Part shown: positions 45,246 to 53,903 of the stretch, one piece after another
Layout of the letters: each line of letters starts with the position of its first letter
Numbering within the stretch: position 1 is the stretch's first letter
NCBI GenBank assembly: GCA_902761625.1
Contig: CACWLH010000021.1
Coordinates: forward strand, 22,888 to 86,887
Direction: 5' to 3'
Origin: an uncultured Erysipelotrichaceae bacterium
GTDB taxonomy: Bacteria > Bacillota_I > Bacilli_A > Erysipelotrichales > Erysipelotrichaceae
Length of the DNA: 64,000 nt
Made by a program: the position numbers and the translations under genes
Notes under the pieces: generated by a model
The model's database searches: none
The model's input: the letters and a program-made list of their open reading frames with translations, nothing else
Told to the model about the DNA's origin: nothing

Positions 45246-46349
45246 ATGTCGACGATTCATGGATATGTTGTGGATGACAATAAATGGGAAGTCAGAGGCG
45301 GCAACGGGCAGTGCAATACTGCTGTGAAAAACGGTGTCACTTACTTTATCAAAAGAATGAATTCGCCGAAGTATCCGGTGTCTGATCATTTTGATGCGGA
45401 TTACAGAAGAGCGAAGATCGCGGAATGTGATGAATGGCTTCGATACCGCAAGAGAATCGCAGCCGCACTTCCGGGTACCGGCTCCGGCAACATTATCAAG
45501 CCTCTGGAATATTTCAGAGAAGGACCGTGTTTTTACGAAGTGACCAATCTTGTCGATGTCGACTCAATTCCATATGAAGAGATCTGGAAGGAATCCAAAC
45601 AGGAAAAAGCAAGACTGATGATGACCGTGGCAATGAGCCTTTCTCAGATGCATAACTGCGGTATTGTTCATGGCGATCTTGATCCGGGAAACATTTTGAT
45701 TTCCCGCAGTAAAAATGGTCATCTGATCACTAAAATGATCGATTTCACAGATGCGTTTTTCCGTATGGAAATTCCGGATGCGATCATGTCCAAGGACGCA
45801 TGGTGGAGTCCGGAAGTCGCAGTATATACAAAATTGAAGGATCAGAAAAAGCTGGACTGGCGTAAGCAGATCACTACAAAAGCGGATATTTTCTCGCTTG
45901 GTCTGATCTTCCATCAGTATTGCACAAAAGGCGCTGTCTTCCCGAAGCACAGCGGCAATTATCCCTGGAACGAACTGATCAAAGGCGGAGTACTGAAAGC
46001 AGATTCCTCGATTGAACCTGAATTCCAGGAACTGATCAACAGTATGCTCGCTCTTGAACCTGACGACAGACCGGAAATGGCGGAAATTCATCAGAAGCTC
46101 CGTGACATTGCGGAGGGTAAAAAACCTGAGCCGCCTGTGACTCCGCCCACCCCGCCGAAACCGGAGCCTGTGAAGAAAACGGGTGAAGTTCAGCCGGGTC
46201 CCAAAAAGAGTTCAGCCGGAAAGAGCGTTGTTTCCGCACAGCGCCATGAAAAAAATCCGAAAAAGGTTGTATTAAAATATGATGACGGCACTCAGCAGAT
46301 CATGGATTTCAACCTTGCCAAGAATCTTGGTCTTATCAAAGTAGACTGA
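45246..46349 (+). CDS. Protein kinase of triad 2
   Basis: Kinase motifs: YFIKRM lysine, HGDLDPGNIL catalytic loop, MIDFTDAFF (DFT for DFG) and TKADIFSLG. The key Asp and Asn are present, so it is probably active. A Pro-rich tail (VTPPTPPKPEPV) and a basic C-terminus follow. Start 45246 lies 11 bases after GGGAGG; an ATG at 45237 is in frame but sits only two bases from the ribosome site. It completes vWA-PP2C-kinase triad 2. Confidence 0.8.
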   Translation: MSTIHGYVVDDNKWEVRGGNGQCNTAVKNGVTYFIKRMNSPKYPVSDHFDADYRRAKIAECDEWLRYRKRIAAALPGTGSGNIIKPLEYFREGPCFYEVTNLVDVDSIPYEEIWKESKQEKARLMMTVAMSLSQMHNCGIVHGDLDPGNILISRSKNGHLITKMIDFTDAFFRMEIPDAIMSKDAWWSPEVAVYTKLKDQKKLDWRKQITTKADIFSLGLIFHQYCTKGAVFPKHSGNYPWNELIKGGVLKADSSIEPEFQELINSMLALEPDDRPEMAEIHQKLRDIAEGKKPEPPVTPPTPPKPEPVKKTGEVQPGPKKSSAGKSVVSAQRHEKNPKKVVLKYDDGTQQIMDFNLAKNLGLIKVD

Positions 46350-46395
46350 TAAACAGATTATATGATCAGCTTTTTGAAGCGGGAAAGGAGGGTTC

Positions 46396-47070
46396 ATGAG
46401 CGAAACAGCAGAAAACAGCAGTCTTTACTGGATCTGCGAGGAATGTGGAAATGAAGTTGAATTCGAAGGCAGTTTTGAGAACATGATCTGTCCCTCATGC
46501 CTGACACCCGCTTCCGACAGAGAAATCAATAAAATCAAAACAGAGATTGAACGGCGCAGAAAAGAAAAAGAACGGATTGAAAAAGAAAAGAAGCGCATCG
46601 CTTTGCAGCAATATCAGGCGCAGCTCAGGGCAAAGCGTGAGGCTCTGGCGGCGAAGAGTGTTCACGGGATATCGATTCTGTACACAATCATCATTATTGC
46701 GGGACTTGTATTGACGCTGGTCAGCGCATTCTCGCAGCATCAGGATGTCGCAAAGATCTGGGAGAATATGTCATCCGTGGCAGTCAAAGGTTCTTCATTG
46801 TACAATTTCGGGGTATCGCTTGGTTCATTCCTGGAACGGAATGTGAATGCATTGGTCAGCTCGGGCGGCATGCTGAAAGACAATCTCGGTATGATCTGGT
46901 CCGCTCTTGTCATCAAGCTTGGCAATATCGCCACCAACCTTCCGTATCTGTTAAATAATCTGGGAGTGATTATCGGAAATCTCGGCGAAAATCTCAAGGA
47001 ATTCCTGAGCGAAGGCAGCAATAATCTGCTTCACTTCGGTGAAAGCGTTCTGCACATGATAGAAAGATAA
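46396..47070 (+). CDS. Zinc-ribbon, coiled-coil membrane protein
   Basis: The N-terminal zinc ribbon (YWICEECGNE then CPSCLTP) is the same type as in the 10740 and 63201 proteins. A Lys/Glu/Arg-rich coiled coil (about residues 48-92) and one transmembrane helix (about 100-118) follow, then an outer helical part with periodic Leu/Asn (NLGMIW, NLGVIIGNLGENL). AAAGGAGGG precedes the ATG. Probably a membrane partner of triad 2. Confidence 0.65.
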   Translation: MSETAENSSLYWICEECGNEVEFEGSFENMICPSCLTPASDREINKIKTEIERRRKEKERIEKEKKRIALQQYQAQLRAKREALAAKSVHGISILYTIIIIAGLVLTLVSAFSQHQDVAKIWENMSSVAVKGSSLYNFGVSLGSFLERNVNALVSSGGMLKDNLGMIWSALVIKLGNIATNLPYLLNNLGVIIGNLGENLKEFLSEGSNNLLHFGESVLHMIER

Positions 47071-47084
47071 AGGGGAAAAAACAA

Positions 47085-47510
47085 ATGATTGCTATTCTGA
47101 CACTGTTTACTTATATATCCACAATTCTCACCATCGGTGTATATCTGTTCTTTCTCCTGATCAATCTGCTTCCTCATAACAATTCATTCACCCCCGCATC
47201 ATTTACAAATGTGGCGGTGGATCTGAACAATTGCAAAAATGCGGGAATGATCTGTGTCGCTGTCGCATGGCTCTATGCCAGCTGCCAGAGCCAAAACCTT
47301 TGCCGCGAATATTACTCTTCCATCGGCAGTACATGCGAACGTCTCGGAATGATCTGGATTATCTTCACATTCCTTACAGTGATTCTGAGTGTTGTATATG
47401 GCATTACCAAAAAAAGTGTTGATCTGGTGCAGATCTCGAGAAATCTGCGCAAGAGCGGTTTCTGGGCAGGCATTATCTTTATGGCTGCGTCAATTATACT
47501 GGGGGTTTGA
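47085..47510 (+). CDS. Three-span membrane protein, 141 aa
   Basis: Three hydrophobic segments (IAILTLFTYISTILTIGVYL; IFTFLTVILSVVYG; FWAGIIFMAASIILGV) with short loops. The family is not recognised. It is 14 bases downstream of the zinc-ribbon membrane protein and 2 bases before the TerY-C-like gene, so it is in the same operon. Confidence 0.6.
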   Translation: MIAILTLFTYISTILTIGVYLFFLLINLLPHNNSFTPASFTNVAVDLNNCKNAGMICVAVAWLYASCQSQNLCREYYSSIGSTCERLGMIWIIFTFLTVILSVVYGITKKSVDLVQISRNLRKSGFWAGIIFMAASIILGV

Positions 47511-47512
47511 TC

Positions 47513-47890
47513 ATGGCAAGAAATGAAGCTGTATTCTATGAAATTAAATGCAGAAGCAACAAAAAGGATTTTTATCTGCGATATGATTTTGCATATGATG
47601 AAAAATGGGTTCTGACATACGGACTGAAATCACTTCCCGCTGAGGATGCGAGAGAGTCCAGCTCGTTTGGAAACAGAAAATCAACCATTGATATCTCTCA
47701 GGCAAGAACCGGACCTCAGTATAAATGCCCGTATTGCGGCACCAGAGGTTTCGTCAGATGCGGTTCCTGCGGAAAGCTGACATGCTATGATCACTCCGGT
47801 CATTTCACATGCGCGCATTGCGGCAACTCCGGCGCGGTTTCCGGCCAGATCAAAGACATGGACGGCAGCAAGCATACTTCACAGAGATAA
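47513..47890 (+). CDS. Free-standing TerY-C-like zinc-ribbon protein, 125 aa
   Basis: The C-terminal half is a double zinc ribbon (CPYCGTRGFVRCGSCGKLTC then CAHCGNSG), nearly the same layout as in 39228. The N-terminal half (RNEAVFYEIKCRSNKKDFYL) is a small beta-rich domain. It ends the triad 2 operon. Metal binding through the six or more conserved Cys is expected. A TTG at 47507 is in frame, but ATG 47513 is preferred. Confidence 0.7.
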   Translation: MARNEAVFYEIKCRSNKKDFYLRYDFAYDEKWVLTYGLKSLPAEDARESSSFGNRKSTIDISQARTGPQYKCPYCGTRGFVRCGSCGKLTCYDHSGHFTCAHCGNSGAVSGQIKDMDGSKHTSQR

Positions 47891-47980
47891 GTTCTTCAGA
47901 TATTCGCTGAAAAGACTGTCATAAGGGACAGGATTAAACCGCCGAAGTGTCGGCCGGTACTTTTCGGCATGAAAGTAAGA

Positions 47981-47986
47981 TATAAT
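47981..47986 (+). promoter_or_regulatory. Possible -10 element before the HYFD/YARHG gene
   Basis: TATAAT lies 69 bases before the ATG at 48055; a clear -35 at the right distance is missing. Confidence 0.3.
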
Positions 47987-48054
47987 CGATATATGGAATG
48001 ATGAATACGGAGTCGGATCAGTTTCATCGGAAATAAAGGATCCTCTGGAGGAAT

Positions 48055-49428
48055 ATGAGCGGAAGAAAAATGTCATTGAAAGAGGCATTCAGGCTGATAT
48101 ATACGGAAAAGGGAAAAGCAGTATTTGCGGATGCGAAATTTCTGAAATCACTGCTGGAAGATCTGCTTTCAGATGATAAAAATCTGATTCCTTTTATCGT
48201 TCAGTCAAGCACAGCTCATTACTTTGACTATCTTGCAAACTGCCCGGATGAAAGAATCCGTCTGGCAGTGGAAGATGCAGTCAATCGGATTTCGGCTGAT
48301 TATCAGGATGCGATCAGTCTGAAAATTGAAGAGGCTCTTTATTATGCTTTTTCGTTGTCTGATCCGCCCGGGGCAAACAGAGGAAAGAAAAATAAAGAAG
48401 CAAAGCAGCTGCAGGGAAGAAAACAAATGGTTTCCACCGCTGAACAGACTGTCTCTGCTTCCCGTAACAGCAGAACCGGAATCTATGTGATTGCGGCTGT
48501 GACGATTGCATTGATCATAGCTACGGGAATTTTCCTGATCCGGCCATGGAAGCCGGTCGGTCCAGTTGTTGTGCCGAATACCGGACTGGAGGCAATGCCT
48601 GGAAACAATGGCGGCGAAAGCGAGATTGCCCCGCTGGAAGAAACGGAAACACCGGAAGCAGCCGTCAGTGCAAGAGTGGATCTGACCCGTCTGATCGGCG
48701 ATATCGATGAGCTTCATCATGAATTGCAGGGAATCCAGAGAAAGGATTCCGGAGAATATGACACCTGGTATCAGGATCTCGATGATCAGTTCGGCTATGG
48801 CAATTACACCGGCAGTTCGGCAGTGGATACGCTCTGGTTCATCTCAGGCGATTATGAACTGTACGGTCTTTACGTCGGCGAGCAGGTTGACGAAGGCATC
48901 AGTGCTCTGAATGATAAACAATGGGTTCTCGATGAGGCCAGCGGCTATAACTATGTCATGGAAAAAGGCGACATGACCCTGTCATTGACTGCCGATTCAG
49001 CAAAGCAGATCAGCCAGATTCAGCTGCAGCGCTCAGAAACCGATATTTCCGAAACCGCAGCTGAACAGACCACAGCAGCAGTCAGCACACCAGAGCCGGA
49101 AGAGACAAAAGAACCGGAAGCGAAAAAGAACGAACAATCTCTTGATGACAGCTATTTCTTCCCGGAAAGTCTGGATGTTTTGCTGAGTGAATCCCAGCTT
49201 GCGGGAATGAGCGCACGTGATCTGACGCTGGCCAGAAATGAGATTTTTGCCAGATATGGATATACATTCAAGAGACAGGATCTGCAGGAATATTTCAATA
49301 CAAAGTCGTGGTATCACGCAGATCCGGCCGTGAATCCTGATACGATTTCAGGCATTTGCGGAAAAATCGGAATGCAGAATATGGTTATGATCCGTGAATA
49401 CCAAAAACGAAACGGACTGACCTATTGA
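48055..49428 (+). CDS. HYFD-domain membrane protein with YARHG domain
   Basis: Residues 1-95 are the HYFD domain (EKGKAVFADAKFLKSLLEDL, TAHYFDYLA, then EEALYYAF). One transmembrane helix (about 143-163) follows, then an outer mixed domain (about 210-320) and a C-terminal YARHG domain (LARNEIFARYGYTF, about 380-450), a small extracellular or periplasmic module of unknown role. N-inside topology puts the HYFD domain in the cytoplasm. The next gene has the same front end and a different tail. TCTGGAGGA precedes the ATG. Confidence 0.75.
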   Translation: MSGRKMSLKEAFRLIYTEKGKAVFADAKFLKSLLEDLLSDDKNLIPFIVQSSTAHYFDYLANCPDERIRLAVEDAVNRISADYQDAISLKIEEALYYAFSLSDPPGANRGKKNKEAKQLQGRKQMVSTAEQTVSASRNSRTGIYVIAAVTIALIIATGIFLIRPWKPVGPVVVPNTGLEAMPGNNGGESEIAPLEETETPEAAVSARVDLTRLIGDIDELHHELQGIQRKDSGEYDTWYQDLDDQFGYGNYTGSSAVDTLWFISGDYELYGLYVGEQVDEGISALNDKQWVLDEASGYNYVMEKGDMTLSLTADSAKQISQIQLQRSETDISETAAEQTTAAVSTPEPEETKEPEAKKNEQSLDDSYFFPESLDVLLSESQLAGMSARDLTLARNEIFARYGYTFKRQDLQEYFNTKSWYHADPAVNPDTISGICGKIGMQNMVMIREYQKRNGLTY

Positions 49429-49447
49429 AAATACTGAGGATGTGCAG

Positions 49448-50323
49448 ATGAAGAAAATGAACCTGAATGAGGCAGTACGCTACATTGTCGACGAAAAAGG
49501 CAAATCGACACTGGCGGAATCAAAATACCTGAAGTCGATGCTGAGTGATCTGATGGGATCAGATTCGAAGATCATTCATTTCTTTGTTCAGGCGAGTGAG
49601 AATCATTATTTTGATTTCATTGCAAAATGCGGTCATGCACAGCTGGGCGGCGCCATTGAAAAAGCATCTGAAAACCTGAAAAATGATTATGCGGAAATCG
49701 TTGCGAATGAGATCAGCGATGCATTGTATTATGCTTTTTCACTGACTCCGAGAAGAAAACCGCAGCCCCAACCGCAGACGCAGCAGATTCCGCAGCAGCA
49801 GACAATACCGCAGCAGCAGAAACAGTCACCTTTAATCGACAGAACCGCAATCATTGTGGCTCTTGCGGTTGTGCTGGTGGCAGCCATATTCGGCGCCGCA
49901 TGGTTTATAACTTCCGGCACGCAAAGGACGGAAACAGCATATGAACCGGTTGTTCAGAAGAAAGCCGAAACACCTGAACCGACCCCGGCCGCAACGCAGG
50001 CCTCGGATGAGAAAGTCACGGAACCGGTTCAGACATCACAGGTGGAAGCTGAAGAGACTCCGATTCCGGAAACACAGGAGAAACAAAAAGAAGAATACCG
50101 CATGGGAACGGTTTATATTGCGCCGGGTGCGCAGCCGCCGAGAATCATCGTTAGAACCGCACCGAAAAAGGAGGCTTCCACAGCAACTTCTGAGAGAAAG
50201 TATAACGGTGACCGGGTCAAGGTATATGAAACCAAACAGGGTTCTGTATATACATGGTACAGAATCGGTAATAACAAGTGGATCGCCGGAAACGGCACAT
50301 CTTTCTATGTGATTTTTGACTGA
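49448..50323 (+). CDS. HYFD-domain membrane protein with SH3-like tail
   Basis: Residues 1-95 are the HYFD domain (EKGKSTLAESKYLKSMLSDL, ENHYFDFIA, SDALYYAFSL). A Pro/Gln-rich linker and a transmembrane helix (about 136-157) follow. The outer part has a Glu/Pro-rich stalk and ends in a small beta domain (RVKVYETKQ, YTWYRIGNNKWIAGNG) that resembles a bacterial SH3-type wall-binding module. It is 19 bases downstream of the YARHG paralogue and probably transmits or senses a wall signal. GAGGATG precedes the ATG. Confidence 0.7.
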   Translation: MKKMNLNEAVRYIVDEKGKSTLAESKYLKSMLSDLMGSDSKIIHFFVQASENHYFDFIAKCGHAQLGGAIEKASENLKNDYAEIVANEISDALYYAFSLTPRRKPQPQPQTQQIPQQQTIPQQQKQSPLIDRTAIIVALAVVLVAAIFGAAWFITSGTQRTETAYEPVVQKKAETPEPTPAATQASDEKVTEPVQTSQVEAEETPIPETQEKQKEEYRMGTVYIAPGAQPPRIIVRTAPKKEASTATSERKYNGDRVKVYETKQGSVYTWYRIGNNKWIAGNGTSFYVIFD

Positions 50324-50350
50324 GCAGGCGCAAAGGGGGAGTAAGAGCAT

Positions 50351-51628
50351 ATGAAAACTGTCTATAAGGTTCTGATCGGAATCGCAGCAGCTGCAGTGGC
50401 AGTCATCGCGCTTCTGTTCGGATACAAAATGTATCTGAACAGCTCGATTAAAATGGAGATGGACACTGAAACACTTTCACTGGAATACAATAACGGTCAA
50501 TTCAATTTTATGGATTATGTTGATGCGGCGGATAATATTGAAATTGTCTCCAGTACACCTGTGGATACAAGAACACTCAACCAGGGCAAGATTGAAGTCG
50601 AGGTCCGCAAAAAGGGCCTGCTTGGATTCACCGGTAAGAAAAAGTTTGAAATCCCTTTTGAAGTGACTGATAATCAGCCGCCTGTCATTGAGCTTAAACA
50701 GGAAACAATCACAATTGATCAGGATGACTATGAGGATGCCGCAAATAAAGCGAAACGCCTGCTGGAGAATATTCAGACAGTCAGTGATCCGGTGGATATG
50801 GATCTGACCTTCGCTGAATCAGGAGAACTGACCCCCGGCACCTATATTATTGAGATGCCCGAACAGGATCCTGAAAATAAAGGCCCGTTCACTGTCAAAG
50901 TCCGTGCAATGGACAGAAACTCCAGAGAAACTGAAAAAGAATTCCAGATTAAGGTTGAGAAACTTCCGTATTATATCAAAGTCAACCGGCAGACGAACCG
51001 CGTAATGGTTTACGGCCTGAACAGCAGCGGCAATGATTATAAGAAAAAGCCTGATAAATGCTTTATATGTTCAACCGGAGATGAAACACCGCTCGGTGAA
51101 TTCAAGATCGGATACCAGAAAGATTGGGAAGCCGTATTATCCTCCGATGGATCAGAGAATCAATTTGCCCGTTATGTCAGTCAGATCGGTGATACAGCAG
51201 CTTTGTTCCAGTCTTTTCCATACCACGCGCAGGATCCGTCCACATTGATTGCGGAAGAATATGTGCAGCTTGGCAGCGATGTGGATGATTCAAGTGTCAG
51301 ATTGTGTGTGCGTGATTCGAAATGGATCTATGAAAACTGCGAACCGGGAACGCACATTGAGATTTATGAAGGAAGTGATACGGAATCTCTTACAGATTTT
51401 GATCCCCGTGGCAACATATACTATTATCAATATGCAAGTGAAGATATGCAGGGCTGGGATCCGACTGATGATCATCCGAATAATCCATGGAACGGCAATT
51501 CAGATTCAGACAAAGAAACTGATGATGACACAAGTACATATACCGACACAGATACTAATGAAGAGATTGATACAGAGACTGATACTGAGTCAGGCTTCGA
51601 AATAAGATATCCGGAAAACCGCGGCTGA
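50351..51628 (+). CDS. Degenerate L,D-transpeptidase-like membrane protein
   Basis: A transmembrane helix (about residues 4-22) anchors an outer region with Ig-like beta sheets (about 85-210) and a YkuD/L,D-transpeptidase-like domain (about 215-350). The fold signatures are present (IKVNRQTNRVMVYG, TPLGEFKIG, KWIYENCEPGTHIEIY). The catalytic S-x-G-C-[VI]-R is replaced by DSSVRLCVRD, so the usual Cys is missing, and the partner His position reads Q287 (FQSFPY). C319 is present but shifted. It is probably inactive as a crosslinker and may bind wall peptide instead. A Thr/Asp/Glu-rich repeat tail ends the chain. Confidence 0.7.
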   Translation: MKTVYKVLIGIAAAAVAVIALLFGYKMYLNSSIKMEMDTETLSLEYNNGQFNFMDYVDAADNIEIVSSTPVDTRTLNQGKIEVEVRKKGLLGFTGKKKFEIPFEVTDNQPPVIELKQETITIDQDDYEDAANKAKRLLENIQTVSDPVDMDLTFAESGELTPGTYIIEMPEQDPENKGPFTVKVRAMDRNSRETEKEFQIKVEKLPYYIKVNRQTNRVMVYGLNSSGNDYKKKPDKCFICSTGDETPLGEFKIGYQKDWEAVLSSDGSENQFARYVSQIGDTAALFQSFPYHAQDPSTLIAEEYVQLGSDVDDSSVRLCVRDSKWIYENCEPGTHIEIYEGSDTESLTDFDPRGNIYYYQYASEDMQGWDPTDDHPNNPWNGNSDSDKETDDDTSTYTDTDTNEEIDTETDTESGFEIRYPENRG

Positions 51629-51675
51629 GTCTTTGTATCGATTAAAACAGCAGAATCATTGCAATGAATTGAAAG

Positions 51676-51697
51676 AACCGGCTCTCATGCCGGTTTT
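51676..51697 (+). terminator. Rho-independent terminator
   Basis: Stem AACCGGC/GCCGGTT with a short T-run. It closes the HYFD/transpeptidase-like operon. Confidence 0.6.
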
Positions 51698-51719
51698 GAA
51701 ATAATGGAGGCATGCATAT

Positions 51720-52292
51720 ATGGAAAAGAATGACTGGCTCAATCTCAGTTTTCCCGAGCAGGAAAACACCCGGAAGAAATCCGAAGAAAACTCAGATCCT
51801 CAAAAGAATTCAGATCCCATTTCAGCGGAGGCGCTGATCAGAGTTGCCGCAGGAACCATCAAAGTGACTGAAAATCCGATCACCATATATCGCTGTCAGG
51901 CAGAGGTTTGCGAGCCTGAACAGGCGATGGATCCGTTATTTACCGTTCAATTGAATGCCGATGATCATGAGACTCTGATCGTTAAAAATATCGGTTATAA
52001 AACGGTTACGGTCAGACGTGAGTTGAATCCATTGCCTCAAAAGCTGGAAATACCGGATCATTCCTCAGTACGCATTCAGGGGACATTCGATCTTTCATTC
52101 GAACAGGACAGACCGGAAGATACAAATTCATTGATCATTGCCGGTTCCGGAAACCTCTTGATGAATTATGAAATTAATCAGACATTCACTCTTTATGTTT
52201 TCGATAAAGTCTTTGACAAGGATGATACGATTCTAGAATATTTATTTAATTTGAGTGATGAAAATGTATGGGATGATTCCGCCGGATGGTGA
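51720..52292 (+). CDS. Beta-domain protein related to the kinase C-terminus
   Basis: The 190-residue protein has an N-terminal disordered part and a beta domain whose core, IYRCQAEVCEPEQAMDPLF, matches the C-terminal domain of the 35438 kinase (LYRCQLGVCNEKDALNP). It lacks kinase parts. It ends VWDDSAGW, an acidic Trp tail also seen in the triad 1 vWA protein. It is 42 bases before the pseudokinase gene. The domain may be a peptide-binding beta sandwich, but the fold is not proved. ATGGAGGC precedes the start. Confidence 0.6.
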   Translation: MEKNDWLNLSFPEQENTRKKSEENSDPQKNSDPISAEALIRVAAGTIKVTENPITIYRCQAEVCEPEQAMDPLFTVQLNADDHETLIVKNIGYKTVTVRRELNPLPQKLEIPDHSSVRIQGTFDLSFEQDRPEDTNSLIIAGSGNLLMNYEINQTFTLYVFDKVFDKDDTILEYLFNLSDENVWDDSAGW

Positions 52293-52334
52293 GGTAAAAA
52301 GCTTAAGATCAGTGAAACAGGGCAAGAGAATATT

Positions 52335-53612
52335 ATGACAGAAATCAAACCGACTGAAAGATTTTCTGCCGGAGATGTGATCAGATGTGCGGAAAATGAG
52401 CTGACTGTTATTGAATGGTACAGGCAGGAATCACTGACAGATGATTATATTGTCGAGGCAGACGGGAATAAAATGATTTTCCGCTGGTACCGGACAGATG
52501 TGACAGGCAGACAGGAACGGGAAGAGCGATATAAAGAGCTCAGACATTTCAGTAAGCAGTTTTCAGCGATGAACCAGGAATGTATATCATTTCTTACCCC
52601 GGAAAACATTACGGAATGGTTCAGAGATTCCTTCGGATATACCCTGCCTTACAGGCATGAAGGATATTTTGAGCTTTATGAATATCTGCATGGCAATGTC
52701 ACATTCCCCTCATTGCGCACCGCATTGACTGCGGCGATCAATGTGATTCTGGCATTTCGTATAATTCACAATGATGGATTTGTGTTTGCAGAAATGAACG
52801 ATTCTGTTTTTCTGTTCAACAAAGAAAACGGCAAAGTCGCAATCCGCAGCGAATATATTACGTGTTCAGGAGTTCCAACGTTCGTACCTTTGTCGAAGGA
52901 ATTCACTGATCCGACACAATGCGATAAACAGGGAAATTCCATGATGAGAAATCCTGATTTGTATTCAGATCGATACATCATGGCAGTATTGATTTTCATG
53001 TTGTTATTCATGAAAGCGCCAATGGACACCGGAACGCATCGTCATTTCATCATGGAAGAAGCGGATCAGAATTTACAGGATGATGCATACATCATATGGG
53101 AACATCTGCCCGCACATATGAAAGAGATTTTTCTGAACTGTTTCGGCAGCGCTTCATCCTATGAGGTCAGAAAACAACTGACAGGCATCGTATGGCTAAG
53201 ACATCTGTTCAGGTTTAAAAATGAAATCACCCGCTGTCAATGCGGAACAGAAGTATTCATCGACCAGGAAGATACCGTGGTCTGTCCTGCATGCGGGCGT
53301 CAAATTAATATTCCGTACAGATTAATGGTGAAGGAGCAGTCTTACAGCATTCCATGTCTGCACAGAAACACAATATATGGCATTCACATTGGTGATAAAA
53401 ACAATCCGCTTGAACTTGTGGGCACAATTGTAGCCCGTAAATCAGAACCGGATGTATTGGGAATCAGGAACGAGACAGACTATTTCTGGGTTGCGATTAC
53501 AAGGGGCAGCATAATGAAAAAACTGTCCTCCGGCTCAGCAGTACCGCTCAAATCAATTCGGGCATTGATGATTCGTCATGAATATATCATGGTCAGAAAC
53601 ACAGGAAAATAA
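52335..53612 (+). CDS. Pseudokinase related to the triad 1 kinase, with zinc ribbon
   Basis: The domain order matches the 35438 kinase: kinase-like domain, zinc ribbon (CQCGTEVFID, CPACGRQINIP) and beta domain. Catalytic parts are lost: the glycine loop is YRQESLTDDY, the lysine position reads IFRWYR, the catalytic loop is VFAEMNDSVF (Asp to Glu, Asn to Val) and the DFG position is SEY. It is therefore a pseudokinase. Pseudokinases often regulate an active kinase, and 35438 is the obvious partner. It lies downstream of the free beta-domain gene. Confidence 0.75.
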   Translation: MTEIKPTERFSAGDVIRCAENELTVIEWYRQESLTDDYIVEADGNKMIFRWYRTDVTGRQEREERYKELRHFSKQFSAMNQECISFLTPENITEWFRDSFGYTLPYRHEGYFELYEYLHGNVTFPSLRTALTAAINVILAFRIIHNDGFVFAEMNDSVFLFNKENGKVAIRSEYITCSGVPTFVPLSKEFTDPTQCDKQGNSMMRNPDLYSDRYIMAVLIFMLLFMKAPMDTGTHRHFIMEEADQNLQDDAYIIWEHLPAHMKEIFLNCFGSASSYEVRKQLTGIVWLRHLFRFKNEITRCQCGTEVFIDQEDTVVCPACGRQINIPYRLMVKEQSYSIPCLHRNTIYGIHIGDKNNPLELVGTIVARKSEPDVLGIRNETDYFWVAITRGSIMKKLSSGSAVPLKSIRALMIRHEYIMVRNTGK

Positions 53613-53631
53613 TATATACAGATGAATCTGT

Positions 53632-53690
53632 GAGCCGGAAAACAGCACCGTTTTGCAACAGAATGGTGCTTGAACCGGCTCATTTCTTCT
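53632..53690 (+). terminator. Extended hairpin terminator
   Basis: GAGCCGG/CCGGCTC encloses AGCACC/GGTGCT, then a T-rich stretch. Probably a terminator. The gap to 53904 otherwise shows no gene. Confidence 0.55.
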
Positions 53691-53903
53691 GTGTTGGTTT
53701 TTCTGTCTGTATGCATATCCGCTGCTGATGAATCGGGTTTTGAAAATGATACGGTGAAACATCATAATCGTGTATGTGCATAGACGTGAAAAAGAGCTGC
53801 GGATATATTTCATTGCGCAGAATCTATCTGATGCCCGTATAATGAAATGAAAGCTGTATGAAACAGTCTGGCTATGCACGCGTTTATGAACAGGAGTGAT
53901 GAT

